9,739 nucleotides of DNA. Origin: Polynucleobacter sp. UBA962. GTDB lineage: Bacteria; Pseudomonadota; Gammaproteobacteria; Burkholderiales; Burkholderiaceae. How positions within the stretch are numbered: the first letter of the stretch is position 1; every line of letters begins with the position of its first letter. The DNA is taken from assembly GCA_002292975.1 (NCBI GenBank), contig DBCI01000129.1:713-10451 (forward strand), given 5' to 3'. Of the stretch, positions 1 to 7,457 are shown piece after piece. The translations under genes and the position numbers were made by a program. The notes under the pieces were generated by a model. That model worked only from the letters and a program-made list of their open reading frames with translations. It was not told the origin of the DNA and ran no database searches.

Positions 1-558
1 AACGTTACTGATCGCGCTAGCATTCAGACGGCAGTCGATACGATCATTGCCAAGCATCATCATATCGATATATTGATTAATAATGCCGGGATTACTCAAG
101 ATGCCCGTCTAGTGAAGATGACCGAGCAACAATTTGATGCGGTCATTGACGTTAATTTAAAAGGCGTATTTAACTGTACGCAAATTGTTATTCCTCACAT
201 GCTTGAAGCTCAGAGAGGGTCAATTGTTAATGCTTCTAGTGTGGTGGGTTTGTATGGTAATTTTGGGCAAACAAATTATTCAGCCTCTAAATTTGGAGTG
301 ATTGGGTTTACTAAAACATGGGCAAGAGAGTTTGGCCAGAAGGGTATTCGCGTCAATGCAGTTTGCCCAGGTTTTATTGCCACGGAGATGGTGAAGGCAA
401 TGCCAGAGAATATTTTGCAAGGGATTGAGCAGCGATCCTGGATGGCGCGTTTGGGAACCCCCGAAGAAATTGCCAATGTTTATCTCTTTTTGGCGAGTGA
501 TGAGTCAAGCTATATCAATGGTGTGACCATTGAAGCTAGTGGCGGGATTTCTCTTTAA
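1..558 (+). CDS. FabG-like short-chain dehydrogenase/reductase (5' partial)
   Basis: Reductase of the classical SDR family, probably NADPH-dependent and acting in the cytoplasm on a 3-oxoacyl-ACP or 3-oxoacyl-CoA. The frame is open from base 1 to TAA at 556-558, giving 185 visible residues; the family is about 245-250 long, so roughly 60 residues with the glycine-rich cofactor loop lie outside the window. Visible SDR marks are NNAG (residues 27-30), Asn52 in DVNLKG, Ser80 in NASSVVG, and Tyr93/Lys97 in YSASK. The Ser-to-Tyr spacing of 13 matches FabG. PGFIATEM and the C-terminal GGISL also fit. The region [15 protein letters not shown] is very FabG-like, but canonical fabG normally sits in a fatty-acid cluster, so this may be a paralog, and a PhaB-type acetoacetyl-CoA reductase is possible. 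TAATG joins it to the next gene with a 1-base overlap. Confidence 0.9.
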   Translation, partial: NVTDRASIQTAVDTIIAKHHHIDILINNAGITQDARLVKMTEQQFDAVIDVNLKGVFNCTQIVIPHMLEAQRGSIVNASSVVGLYGNFGQTNYSASKFGVIGFTKTWAREFGQKGIRVNAVCPGFIATEMVKAMPENILQGIEQRSWMARLGTPEEIANVYLFLASDESSYINGVTIEASGGISL

Positions 559-2564
559 TGCATTTACTGTACGAGGAAGGTGGCGAGATTCGTGTGGCTA
601 CCGTTTTATCTTCCTCCGGCTCTGGTGAGACCCGGTCGTGGCAAGTAAGCGCCCTATCAGGCAAACATCTTAAGCTCAAAGCAAAAGAGGTATGGCTGGA
701 GTTTGATAATCCTGATGCACCAACCCTCATCACTAATGCCAATGAGCTTGCCAAAACAATTGATTTGCAACTCCTGTGGGATTGTGCTCCTGATCAGGAT
801 TTTTTATTTTCAACGATTGCCAAAGAGTATTTTGGGGATGCGGTATCCACTGAACAGCTTGTAGCTTTAGCGATCGCCTTACAAGGTGCGCCGGTTTATT
901 TTCGGCGAAAGGGGCGCGGTAATTTTATGCGAGCACCACTAGCGCAACTTCAGGCTGGTTTGGCTGCCCTGGAGCGTAAGCAAAAGGAGTTAGAACAACA
1001 AGAGGCATGGCAATCAGACTTTGTAGCAGGCGAAATGCCTGAGGCGCTTCGACCACAGACAAATGCTTTACTCTTTTCGCCTGATAAAAATAGCCTGGCT
1101 TTCAAAGCCTTTAGCGGGGCCTGTGAACAAACCAAGGAGCACCCAGCTCAATTAATGATGCGTTGTGGCGCTTTAGATTCGCCCTTGGCCTATCACCATG
1201 GAAAGTTTCTAAGACAACATTTTGAGAGAGGGGTAGGATTTTCAGAGGACTTCAATATCGACCCAGCTGCATGGAAAGCTTGCATCGATGGTTTATCGAC
1301 TGCTCCAGTGCGAGCATTTTCGATTGATGATGCTGGCACCACCGAGATTGACGATGCGTTATCGCTAACCCCGATTGAGGATGGTCACTATCGATTGGGT
1401 ATTCATATTGCGGCCCCAGGTTTATTGATTCAGAAGGATGATCCCTTTGATCAAGTTGCCCGTCAGCGAATGTCAACCGTGTATTTTCCGGGGGACAAGA
1501 TCACGATGCTTCCAGACAGCTTTGTCCATTTTTTTTCTTTGGACCAAGGCAAAGTTTGTCCAGCAGTCTCGCTTTATGTAGATATCAATGCGGCAGGTGA
1601 GTTATTAGATACAACATCGCAAACTAAAATAGAGTTAGTTCCCATCGAAGCTAATTTACGTTTGGATGACTTAGAAAGCAGGGTTAGTGAGGAGTCTTTA
1701 ATCAATCCTGGCACCAGCCTACCCTATCAAAAAGAGCTTTGCATCCTTTGGAGTTTGGCCAAGTTTTTACATGGTAGACGACAGGAACAGCGGGCCAAAA
1801 CTGGTTTGCGGGTTGAGCAACTTGGAGTAAACGATCCCAATGCCTTAGTACGAGACTTTAATTTTCAGATTAGCCCCGATCAAAGCACTGTAGAAATAGT
1901 GCCACGACTACGCGGCTCTATTTTGGATTCGATCGTTGCTGAATGCATGATTTTGTGTAATCGTATTTGGGGACAACAATTAGCAGAACATGGCTTGCCT
2001 GCTTTATTTCGTACTCAAAAGGGTTGGGGCCCTCAGCGTACGCGGATGCAAACAAGCCCGGGACCTCATGAGGGCTTGGGCCTTGATTTCTATGCATGGT
2101 GCACATCTCCACTAAGGCGCTATTCTGATTTAGTCAATCAATGGCAATTGATAGCACTTGCTAGAAATGGGGTGACTGCAAAAATGGTAGCGCCATTCTC
2201 TCCCAAAGATGCGACCTTGATGGGGATTGCGGCTGATTTTGAGAACGTTTATCAACACTATGCTGAGCACCAAGATCGTATTGAGAAATACTGGTGTTTA
2301 CGATGGCTTTCCCAGCAAGGCTTGCCCAAGTTAATACATGCACGTCATCTTAAAGAAGGAATGTCGCGTCTTGAGCCTATCCCCTTGCATTTACCGATTC
2401 CTGAACTGGCCAATCAAGCGAGGATGGCTCGGGCTAAGATTGAGGTTATGGATATTGATCTATTGCAATTGACCGCTGCCGCTCGTGTGGTCGAGATTGA
2501 AAGCTCTCCAGACCTAGCCGAGACCGCAGCCTCTAATGAAACTGCAATGGGCTCTTCAGAATGA
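558..2564 (+). CDS. RNB-domain (RNase II family) exoribonuclease
   Basis: Predicted 3'-to-5' hydrolytic exoribonuclease of 668 residues for cytoplasmic RNA turnover. The catalytic RNB domain spans about residues 245-535. The metal-binding motif SIDDAGTTEIDDALS provides Asp257, Asp265 and Asp266, matching E. coli RNase II Asp201, Asp209 and Asp210; the position of Asp207 is Glu263. Tyr309 in VYFPGDKITMLP matches the RNA-stacking Tyr253, and Arg520 in TSPLRRYSDL matches Arg500. The N-terminus (1-240) is not an obvious cold-shock domain and has a charged helical stretch near 130-150. The C-terminus (about 560-660) could be a degenerate S1 fold. This is the betaproteobacterial RNB type found upstream of aroE, and I cannot call it rnb or rnr strictly. 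The ATG overlaps the reductase stop by one base with no strong ribosome site of its own, apart from a distant GGCGGGA, which suggests coupling. Confidence 0.9.
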   Translation: MHLLYEEGGEIRVATVLSSSGSGETRSWQVSALSGKHLKLKAKEVWLEFDNPDAPTLITNANELAKTIDLQLLWDCAPDQDFLFSTIAKEYFGDAVSTEQLVALAIALQGAPVYFRRKGRGNFMRAPLAQLQAGLAALERKQKELEQQEAWQSDFVAGEMPEALRPQTNALLFSPDKNSLAFKAFSGACEQTKEHPAQLMMRCGALDSPLAYHHGKFLRQHFERGVGFSEDFNIDPAAWKACIDGLSTAPVRAFSIDDAGTTEIDDALSLTPIEDGHYRLGIHIAAPGLLIQKDDPFDQVARQRMSTVYFPGDKITMLPDSFVHFFSLDQGKVCPAVSLYVDINAAGELLDTTSQTKIELVPIEANLRLDDLESRVSEESLINPGTSLPYQKELCILWSLAKFLHGRRQEQRAKTGLRVEQLGVNDPNALVRDFNFQISPDQSTVEIVPRLRGSILDSIVAECMILCNRIWGQQLAEHGLPALFRTQKGWGPQRTRMQTSPGPHEGLGLDFYAWCTSPLRRYSDLVNQWQLIALARNGVTAKMVAPFSPKDATLMGIAADFENVYQHYAEHQDRIEKYWCLRWLSQQGLPKLIHARHLKEGMSRLEPIPLHLPIPELANQARMARAKIEVMDIDLLQLTAAARVVEIESSPDLAETAASNETAMGSSE

Positions 2565-3424
2565 CTCTCACCATGATGCCTAATTCGCCAGTGCATATTC
2601 GCCCCCTATGGGTTGCCTTGGCTGTGTCATTGCTTCTACATGGCTTATTTTTAAGTCACCGTTGGTTTGAGGCGCACGAACAAGAGCGTCGTTTAAATAC
2701 CCCCTTAAGCGTTGTCTTGGTCAATGCTAGCAGTAAAGCGCCGCCCCAGAAGGCACAGAAGCTTGCCCAAGCAGATCTCGATGGGGGTGGTTTGACCATT
2801 AATCAAGAGGCTAGTGCGATGCATCGCGCACGATTGGGCGCAGATGCAAAATTAGAGGCACTTGAGAAACGTCAAAAGCAGTTACTGTCTAAATTAGAGG
2901 CTGATAAAAAACAGGCTTCCGGCAAACGAAGTGGGGAAGAGGCCAAACAGATTACAGAAATGAATGCTCTAGAGGCTGAGTTAGCAAAACGTCTTAGCCC
3001 CGAGGGACGATTACCACGACGGACGGTGTTAAGCGCGAGTAGCGCAAAGACGGTAGCATTTGCGTATTACTACGATGCGATGCGCCAAAAAATAGAGGCC
3101 TATGGCAATACATTTTTTCCGCGAGTGCAAGGACGACCCATCTATGGCAGTTTGGTTTTAACGGTGAGTGTTGATGCTGAAGGCCGCATTGCTAGTAATA
3201 GCAAAGGACGTGAGGGGATTGAGGTTAGTCGCTCCTCAGGAGTTCCGGAGTTAGATCGTCAAGCCGTTGCGATTGTGCGAGCTGCGGCGCCGTATGGTCC
3301 ATTTCCCCCGGAGATGCGTAGACAGCTCGATATTTTGGATTGGGTTTCTACCTTTGAGTTCACACGCGATGCAAAAGAGCAATCCGGAAATCGTTTTGAA
3401 TTAAAGAATGGCGTGAATCGATGA
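2561..3424 (+). CDS. TonB/TolA-like energy transducer, TonB C-terminal domain
   Basis: Inner-membrane-anchored periplasmic protein of 287 residues. One N-terminal transmembrane helix (about 15-32) carries Ser23 and His27 in an SxxxH spacing, the feature by which TonB and TolA contact ExbB/ExbD or TolQ/TolR. The segment PLSVVLVN follows, then a low-complexity Ala/Gln/Lys linker, a charged probable coiled coil (about 86-130), and a TonB-type C-terminal domain (about 165-270) containing YGSLVLTVSVDAEGRI and GVPELDRQAVAIVRAAAPYGPFPP-like elements. The long Pro-rich region of classic TonB is missing and the helical middle is TolA-like, so the partner system is uncertain. No exbB, exbD or receptor gene is nearby. 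ATG 2561 overlaps the upstream stop as ATGA; in-frame ATGs at 2573 and 2576 are possible alternative starts. The 3' end overlaps aroE as ATGA. Confidence 0.8.
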   Translation: MTLTMMPNSPVHIRPLWVALAVSLLLHGLFLSHRWFEAHEQERRLNTPLSVVLVNASSKAPPQKAQKLAQADLDGGGLTINQEASAMHRARLGADAKLEALEKRQKQLLSKLEADKKQASGKRSGEEAKQITEMNALEAELAKRLSPEGRLPRRTVLSASSAKTVAFAYYYDAMRQKIEAYGNTFFPRVQGRPIYGSLVLTVSVDAEGRIASNSKGREGIEVSRSSGVPELDRQAVAIVRAAAPYGPFPPEMRRQLDILDWVSTFEFTRDAKEQSGNRFELKNGVNR

Positions 3425-4317
3425 GCTCCTTACCATTTTTGACCCACTTAGAGCCTGATCTTTTCAAGGGTAGGGATATTTACGCTGTTTTTGGTAATCC
3501 GATTGCTCACAGTCAATCCCCGCAGATTCATGAACAATTTGCGCGACGTAGCAATCAAGATCTTAGCTATGTGCGCATTCAGCCTGAGCCTGATCAATTT
3601 TCTACGATGCTGTCTGCATTTTTTCAGATGGGGGGTAAAGGAGCCAATATTACGGTCCCCTTTAAGCTCGAAGCTTACGCACAGTGTCAGCAATTAACTC
3701 CGCGCGCCAAATTAGCCGGCGCTGTTAACACCATCTGGCAAGAGAATGGTCACTTAGTTGGGGACAATACCGATGGCGTTGGTTTAGTTCGTGACTTGCG
3801 TTCTCAAGGTATTGAACTAAAGAATAAGCGTATCTTAATAGTGGGCGCTGGCGGCGCAAGTCGTGGCATCATTGGCCCCATCGCACAAGAGTTACCGAGT
3901 AGTTTAATCATTACCAATCGAACTGTTGGTAAGGCCGAAGAACTAGTTGTCACATTTAAAGAACTTACCAATTCCATAGCGGTCGATATAAGGGCGTGGT
4001 CACTCTCCCAACTCGAACAAGAAAATTTATTACCGTTTGATCTTGTTATGAACGCTAGCGCAGCTGGCTTAGATCGCCAAAGTCCATTTAGTGAGTTGGC
4101 CGCTAAGTCTGTCTTTCGGCCAAATTGTTTTGCCTATGATTTACTTTATGGCAAGACCACGCCTTTTATACAGCAGGCTCTAGAGCGCGGTTGTCGAGTT
4201 AGCGATGGCTTGGGAATGCTGGTTGAACAGGCGGCAGAGGCATTTGTTCTTTGGCGCAAGTTGAATATAGAGTTACTCGATACCCGCATTATTCTTGCGA
4301 GCTTACGACAGGTTTAA
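3421..4317 (+). CDS. aroE: shikimate dehydrogenase (NADP+)
   Basis: Catalyses NADPH-dependent reduction of 3-dehydroshikimate to shikimate, the fourth step of the chorismate pathway for aromatic amino acids and folate, in the cytoplasm. The 298-residue protein has the whole family signature. FGNPIAHSQSPQIH carries substrate-binding Ser31 and Ser33. NITVPFK ends in catalytic Lys82, GAVNT has Asn103, and DNTDGVG has Asp118, the partner of Lys82. The nucleotide loop is GAGGASRG (142-149), followed by TNRT, which favours NADP. YDLLYG and DGLGMLVEQAAEAF close the fold. About 15 residues precede the conserved core, as is usual in Burkholderiales. ATG 3421 overlaps the preceding stop by four bases (ATGA). 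mtgA begins 5 bases after its TAA. Confidence 0.97.
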   Translation: MSSLPFLTHLEPDLFKGRDIYAVFGNPIAHSQSPQIHEQFARRSNQDLSYVRIQPEPDQFSTMLSAFFQMGGKGANITVPFKLEAYAQCQQLTPRAKLAGAVNTIWQENGHLVGDNTDGVGLVRDLRSQGIELKNKRILIVGAGGASRGIIGPIAQELPSSLIITNRTVGKAEELVVTFKELTNSIAVDIRAWSLSQLEQENLLPFDLVMNASAAGLDRQSPFSELAAKSVFRPNCFAYDLLYGKTTPFIQQALERGCRVSDGLGMLVEQAAEAFVLWRKLNIELLDTRIILASLRQV

Positions 4318-4322
4318 GCCCC

Positions 4323-5030
4323 ATGCGGTGGCTACTCTATTTCTTAAAATGCATCGTTTGGGGCGTAGTTGCGATTCAGATTTATTTTGTAGTGCAAATT
4401 GCCGCCTGGATCTTTATTAATCCAAGTAGCACTGCTTTTCAGAGGGCAGAGCATTGGCGACTATGCCATCTCAGTCTTCATTGTCCGATTCAGCATCGTT
4501 GGGTCCCATACTCACAGATAAGTAATGATCTCAAGCGCGCCATCTTAGTGAGTGAGGACGATATTTTTTTTACACACTCAGGAGTACGCATTGAGGATAT
4601 GCAAAAAGCATGGGAGAGAAATCAAAAAGAAGGTGCTAGGGTGGTAAGGGGTGGTTCTACGATAACCCAACAACTAGCTAAGAATTTATTTCTCTCCTCA
4701 GAAAAAAACTATTTTCGTAAGACTCAAGAGTTGATCATTACGGGATTACTTGAACTTATCCTATCCAAACAGCGCATTTTAGAAATCTACATGAACTCAG
4801 TCGAGTGGGGTGAAGGTATTTTTGGGATCGGTGCCGCTACCCAACATTACTTTGTGAGCGCTCCAAAAAATATTACCCGTGATCAGGCCGCTGCTTTGGC
4901 ATCGGCCTTGCCGGCACCAAAATGCTTTGATAAGAGTAAATATTGCAAACGAGGCAGCATTGACTTTAGTGCGCGTCAACAATTTATCTTGGAGAGCATG
5001 GACCGAATCGCCCTTCCGAAGCCAAAATAG
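4323..5030 (+). CDS. mtgA: monofunctional biosynthetic peptidoglycan glycosyltransferase
   Basis: Family GT51 enzyme that polymerises lipid II into glycan strands on the outer face of the inner membrane, without a transpeptidase domain. From ATG 4323 it is 235 residues, near the usual 230-245. A transmembrane helix lies at about 4-28. The GT51 motifs appear in order: EDDIFFTHSG with catalytic Glu78, GGSTITQQLAKNLFL, RKTQE with second Glu136, and ILEIYMNSVEWGEGIFGIGAA. The frame stays open upstream into aroE to an ATG at 4251, but those extra 24 residues would lie before the membrane helix and inside aroE, so 4323 is preferred. No strong ribosome site precedes it; the 5-base gap after aroE suggests reinitiation. 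It is the last gene of the operon and ends 33 bases from the convergent pyrF stop. Confidence 0.95.
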   Translation: MRWLLYFLKCIVWGVVAIQIYFVVQIAAWIFINPSSTAFQRAEHWRLCHLSLHCPIQHRWVPYSQISNDLKRAILVSEDDIFFTHSGVRIEDMQKAWERNQKEGARVVRGGSTITQQLAKNLFLSSEKNYFRKTQELIITGLLELILSKQRILEIYMNSVEWGEGIFGIGAATQHYFVSAPKNITRDQAAALASALPAPKCFDKSKYCKRGSIDFSARQQFILESMDRIALPKPK

Positions 5031-5031
5031 G

Positions 5032-5065
5032 AAAAATCAGTAGTTTCGTTGCCGACTGGATTTTT
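5032..5065. terminator. possible bidirectional terminator between mtgA and pyrF
   Basis: AAAAATC (5032-5038) pairs perfectly with GATTTTT (5059-5065). The pairing continues inward through AGT/ACT past a one-base bulge, and CG/CG near the TTGC loop may add to it. A-rich and T-rich flanks would give a U-run to transcripts in both directions, which suits a convergent gene pair. The stem is AT-rich and interrupted, so its strength is doubtful. It overlaps the last bases of pyrF. Confidence 0.4.
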
Positions 5066-5927
5066 ACTTTAGTTTTTCTTGGGCAGTACGCAGCGCATCG
5101 CGGGTCTCTTGCGCAACCACTCTCGCGGCACTCGCATAATCGTCACCGGAGCTGGCATACAAAATTGCACGAGAGGAATTAATCATCATGCCGATACCTG
5201 GACGCTTAGCAATGGCACCAGCCTTGACCGTCGCCTCAATATCGCCACCCTGTGCCCCAATTCCTGGGATTAATAAAGGCATATCGCCCACAATCGATCT
5301 AACTTTGGCGATTTCTTGGGGATAGGTTGCACCAACTACTAGAGCAATCTGACCAGATTGATCCCATTCTTTTGCAAGCTGGGCCACTTTTTCAAAGAGA
5401 GCCCCATTATTCGCAAGATGAAGGTTTTGCAGATCAGAGCCGCCGGGGTTGGAGGTTCTGCAGAGAATGATCACTCCCTTACCCTCATGTTGCAAATAAG
5501 GCTCAACCGAATCCTTGCCCATATAGGGATTGACCGTTACTGCATCGGCCCCATATCGTTCAAAGGCTTCCATCGCGTAGTGCTCCGCAGTGCTGCCAAT
5601 ATCCCCACGTTTAGCATCCAAAATAACCGGGATATTGGGATACTGGGTCTTCAAGTAGGCAATTAGCTCCTCCAACTGGGTCTCAGCACCCTGAGAGGCG
5701 AAGTAGGCAAACTGTGGCTTAAAAGCACAAACCAAATCGGCGGTTGCATCCGCAATTTTTTGACAGAACTCTAGGGTGGCATGGGGCTTACCGGCTAGAG
5801 AAGAGGGGAATCGCTTGGGGTCAGGATCTAGCCCCAAACAGAGCATGCTGCCCTGTGAAGCCCAAGCAGCCTCAATCTGATCCCGAAAGGACCCCCCTTT
5901 TTTTGTCAAATGTAATGAACTGTTCAT
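5064..5927 (-). CDS. pyrF: orotidine 5'-phosphate decarboxylase, long (type 2) form
   Basis: Decarboxylates OMP to UMP, the last step of de novo pyrimidine synthesis, in the cytoplasm. At 287 residues it matches the longer bacterial subfamily (about 270-285) rather than the 235-245-residue E. coli type. Key elements are LGLDPDP (31-37), the FKPQFAYF strand with Lys70, and the catalytic DAKRGD with Asp104, Lys106 and Asp109. VTVNPYMG and the phosphate-binding PGIGAQGG (221-228) follow. The N-terminus is a little longer than expected: the core begins near residue 14, after codons 8-12 that consist of an A7G6 run. ATG 5927 is the only ATG found before the core, but no ribosome site is seen, so a non-ATG start slightly downstream cannot be excluded. 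It is convergent with mtgA and divergent from corA. Confidence 0.95.
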   Translation of the reverse strand: MNSSLHLTKKGGSFRDQIEAAWASQGSMLCLGLDPDPKRFPSSLAGKPHATLEFCQKIADATADLVCAFKPQFAYFASQGAETQLEELIAYLKTQYPNIPVILDAKRGDIGSTAEHYAMEAFERYGADAVTVNPYMGKDSVEPYLQHEGKGVIILCRTSNPGGSDLQNLHLANNGALFEKVAQLAKEWDQSGQIALVVGATYPQEIAKVRSIVGDMPLLIPGIGAQGGDIEATVKAGAIAKRPGIGMMINSSRAILYASSGDDYASAARVVAQETRDALRTAQEKLK

Positions 5928-5930
5928 AGT
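5903..5930 (+). promoter_or_regulatory. candidate sigma70-type promoter for corA
   Basis: TTGTCA (5903-5908, 5 of 6 to the -35 consensus) lies 16 bases before CATAGT (5925-5930, 4 of 6 to the -10 consensus), placing a start about 30 bases upstream of corA. It lies inside the first codons of divergent pyrF. A short palindrome, ATGAAC-T-GTTCAT (5915-5927), covers the spacer and -10. This is pattern matching only. I could not pick a matching pyrF promoter on the other strand. Confidence 0.35.
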
Positions 5931-5956
5931 GCATAGGATAAACTAGCGCATTCGTC

Positions 5957-5961
5957 GGGAG
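5957..5961 (+). promoter_or_regulatory. ribosome binding site of corA
   Basis: GGGAG ends 6 bases before ATG 5968, and is the clearest Shine-Dalgarno match in the window. It supports this ATG as the corA start. Confidence 0.7.
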
Positions 5962-5967
5962 TTCACC

Positions 5968-6939
5968 ATGATCAACTTGTTCGTCCTACAAAATGGCCGT
6001 CTATCGCAAGAGCAAGTCGAAGATCGCAATGAACTACTTCAGCACCATAATCCTATTTGGATTGACGTCATCGACCCGGAAGAGGAAGAACTCCTCTGGA
6101 TCAAAGAAGCTTTTGCAGTTCAACTGCCAGAACTAGATGATTTAGGTGACTTAGAAGCGTCTGCTCGTTACTTTGAAGCAGATGATGGGCATCTGCATAT
6201 TCGCACTGATTTCTTGTTAGACGAAGAAGACACATCACGTAACGTGAGGGTGGCTTTCGTCTTAACCAACCAAGTTCTTTTCTCCATTCATGATGAAGAC
6301 TTACCAGTATTTAGGCTCGTTCGTCTTCGTGCGCGGTTGCGGCCAGGCTCTGTTAGTAATGCGAAAGATGTTCTCCTGGATTTGTACTCAACCGATGCTG
6401 AATATTCGGCAGACGCGCTCGAGGAGGTTTATGAAAATCTAGAGCAAGCGGGTAAGCGCGTCTTATCTGAAACCATTACCGATGCCGATGCCGCAGGTGT
6501 TCTAGAGACCATTGCGACCGAGGAAGATACCAATGGCCGTATTCGTCGCAATGTGATGGATACGCGTCGTGCACTGTCCTTTCTAATGCGCAGTAAGTTG
6601 CTCTCGGATGAGCAGCAAGAAGAGGCTCGCCAGATTCTGCGTGATATTGATTCTTTAGAGAATCACACGGCATTTTTGTTTGACAAGATTAACTTCCTGA
6701 TGGATGCAACCGTGGGCTTTATTAGTTTGAACCAGAGCAAAATTATTAAGATCTTCTCTGTGGTCTCGGTTGCTTTGATGCCACCTACTTTACTGGCGAG
6801 TATTTGGGGGATGAATTTTGAGTTTATGCCCGAGGTAAAAGAGACTTGGGGTTATCCGGCCGCCATCATCACCATGATTATTTCCGCAATGATTCCATTA
6901 GGGTACTTCCGCCATAAAGGTTGGCTGAAGTCTAACTAA
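5968..6939 (+). CDS. corA: CorA-type magnesium/divalent cation channel
   Basis: Inner-membrane pentameric channel for Mg2+ (also Co2+ and Ni2+ in relatives). The 323 residues comprise a large, acidic cytoplasmic N-terminal domain (1-255), rich in Glu/Asp as expected for divalent sensing, with a long helical stretch around 165-255. Two C-terminal membrane helices follow, at about 258-280 and 299-316. The pore-mouth signature Gly-Met-Asn is residues 281-283, followed by FEFMPE, the periplasmic loop. Trp280 replaces the common Tyr of YGMNF, a variant known in the family. A positively charged C-terminus (RHKGWLKSN) fits the inside. It stands alone on the plus strand between pyrF and pncC, with its own ribosome site and a candidate promoter. 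It ends 17 bases from the convergent pncC stop, with no clear terminator between. Confidence 0.95.
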   Translation: MINLFVLQNGRLSQEQVEDRNELLQHHNPIWIDVIDPEEEELLWIKEAFAVQLPELDDLGDLEASARYFEADDGHLHIRTDFLLDEEDTSRNVRVAFVLTNQVLFSIHDEDLPVFRLVRLRARLRPGSVSNAKDVLLDLYSTDAEYSADALEEVYENLEQAGKRVLSETITDADAAGVLETIATEEDTNGRIRRNVMDTRRALSFLMRSKLLSDEQQEEARQILRDIDSLENHTAFLFDKINFLMDATVGFISLNQSKIIKIFSVVSVALMPPTLLASIWGMNFEFMPEVKETWGYPAAIITMIISAMIPLGYFRHKGWLKSN

Positions 6940-6956
6940 GCTTTACTTACACAGCG

Positions 6957-7457
6957 TTATTTTCTAAGTATTTGTATTAATTCATTGAGAGCATATGCAC
7001 AGGCTTGCTCACGAATTGCTTGACGATCGCCATCAAAGATTTGAGTGCTTGCAATCAAGAGGGCGGGGCTTCCTGGAAATTGAACCGCCCATGCAAAGCA
7101 AACCATACCAACTGGTTTATTTTCCGTAGAGCCACCTGGTCCGGCAATGCCAGTGATGGCGATACTGGTTTTTGCCGCACTATAGTTCAGCGCCCCTTGA
7201 GCCATGGCTTTGGCAACCTCTTCACTGACTGCACCATATTGCTCGATGATGGAGGGTGATACTCCAACACTCTCTATCTTAGATGCATTGCTATAGGTCA
7301 CAAAGCCGCGATCAAACCACAGGCTTGATCCTGCTTGGGCAGTGAGGTGTGCTGCAAGTTGGCCGCCCGTGCAGGATTCTGCTAAGGCAATCTTGATGGA
7401 TGATTTTTCCAAAAGATCGGAAAGTGTTTGAACTAGTGAAGCAATAGATTGATTCAT
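6957..7457 (-). CDS. pncC: nicotinamide-nucleotide amidohydrolase (CinA C-terminal domain protein)
   Basis: Hydrolyses the amide of NMN to give nicotinate mononucleotide and ammonia, returning NMN to NAD synthesis; cytoplasmic. This is the stand-alone 166-residue form without the N-terminal molybdopterin-binding-like domain of full CinA. The diagnostic motifs are AESCTGG (26-32) with nucleophile Ser28, FVTYSN followed by Lys60, and GIAGPGG (103-109) followed by KPVGMV. It is the last gene of the thiL-pgpA-pncC operon: its ATG shares one base with the pgpA stop (TGATG), implying translational coupling. Older annotation would call it a competence/damage-inducible protein. Confidence 0.95.
   Translation of the reverse strand: MNQSIASLVQTLSDLLEKSSIKIALAESCTGGQLAAHLTAQAGSSLWFDRGFVTYSNASKIESVGVSPSIIEQYGAVSEEVAKAMAQGALNYSAAKTSIAITGIAGPGGSTENKPVGMVCFAWAVQFPGSPALLIASTQIFDGDRQAIREQACAYALNELIQILRK

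Noticed and set aside
4251..4322. Upstream ATG extending mtgA into aroE
   Set aside because: The extra 24 residues overlap aroE by 67 bases and precede the membrane helix, whereas ATG 4323 gives the normal family length and N-terminal anchor.
5358..5666. 102-codon plus-strand open frame opposite pyrF
   Set aside because: It lies antisense within a clearly coding pyrF, with no domain and no ribosome site.
6937..7015. Terminator hairpin between corA and pncC
   Set aside because: Only 4-5-bp stems with long or AT-rich loops can be drawn (TAAG/CTTA, GAGCA/TGCTC), and no U-run follows them.
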